DNA from: WVZH01 sp034430895
GTDB taxonomy: Bacteria; Chloroflexota; Anaerolineae; Anaerolineales; E44-bin32
Reading direction: 5' to 3'
DNA length: 64,000 bases
NCBI GenBank assembly: GCA_034430895.1
Contig: DAOUDW010000003.1
Span: forward strand, 9,424-73,423
In this document: positions 63,961 through 64,000 of the stretch, piece by piece
Layout: every line of letters starts with the position of its first letter
Position numbering within the stretch: position 1 is the first letter of the stretch
The notes under the pieces: generated by a model
What the model was told of the DNA's origin: nothing
Seen by the model: the letters and a program-made list of their open reading frames with translations, nothing else
Databases searched by the model: none
Position numbers and translations under genes: made by a program

Positions 63961-64000
63961 ATGAACAGAATACCACCAAGTGAACGGATTCAGAAACAAA
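63961..64000 (+). CDS. Start of an unidentified gene, cut by the window edge
   Basis: ATG 63961 opens a frame (MNRIPPSERIQKQ) that runs to the window end. It follows directly on the closing base pairs of the structured leader and has AAAGGA as ribosome binding site. The 13 visible residues do not identify a family. Confidence 0.45.
   Translation, partial: MNRIPPSERIQKQ

Overview
The window looks like chromosomal DNA of an uncultured-type Chloroflexota bacterium, most likely class Anaerolineae. This is an inference from gene content, because no rRNA or tRNA gene is visible. Pointers are an FHA/PP2C signalling module, huge WD40 and DUF3352 proteins, lipoproteins with short S/T/P-rich linkers, a triad of genes otherwise typical of Actinobacteria (phosphomutase, DUF3090, SCO1664-type kinase fold), an LprG-like lipoprotein/MFS pair, and an overlapping membrane operon built around a glutamate-mutase-L-type ATPase. 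Base composition is moderate, a little over half G+C by eye, apart from an AT-rich patch near 18.4-22.7 kb.

Layout. 2-7044 (+): hexuronate catabolism operon (uxaC end, tagaturonate epimerase, SDR oxidoreductase, LarA-like racemase, BASS-type carrier, gnd, PfkB sugar-acid kinase). 7376-9490 (+): xpt-guaA purine genes. 9.7-17.2 kb: a tiny membrane ORF, a VWA-FHA protein overlapping an active PP2C phosphatase, a frameshifted DMT exporter, a GNAT-like protein, and a membrane PP2C pseudophosphatase with a propeller-like tail. 17.3-22.7 kb: coaE fused to a GNAT-like domain, then a giant WD40 lipoprotein. 22.9-31.6 kb: rsgA, a MecA-type lipoprotein PBP and maf (-), then rarA, the phosphomutase/DUF3090/SCO1664 triad and homoserine dehydrogenase (+). 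31.6-36.1 kb: a resistance-like segment with an antiporter remnant, a promoter-leader peptide-terminator attenuator, an ABC-2 exporter, a double GNAT protein, a decayed GNAT copy and a HAD hydrolase. 36.7-46.1 kb: lipid kinase, helicase-associated-domain-like protein, uvrC with a response regulator, a solute-binding lipoprotein, glycerate kinase and a phosphohexomutase. 46.1-53.8 kb (-): membrane protein, LprG-like/MFS/DUF3352 operon, receiver-histidine kinase, ATPase-winged helix regulator. 53.9-62.3 kb (-): eight-gene membrane operon of unknown function. 62.5-63.8 kb (+): radical SAM/HhH protein. The window ends in a structured leader that hides a ribosome binding site.

A recurring theme is the promoter style. 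Several genes start 6-9 bases after an extended -10 box (TGn-TANNNT) and have no ribosome binding site, so leaderless mRNAs are probable. Coupled genes inside operons use ATGA or GTGA overlaps. Three decayed genes (DMT exporter, antiporter, GNAT) show ongoing gene loss or, for the exporter, possibly a sequence error.

The best candidates for something undescribed are the eight-gene membrane operon, the attenuator in front of the ABC exporter, the structured leader at the right edge, and the LarA-like enzyme beside gnd in a uronate operon.
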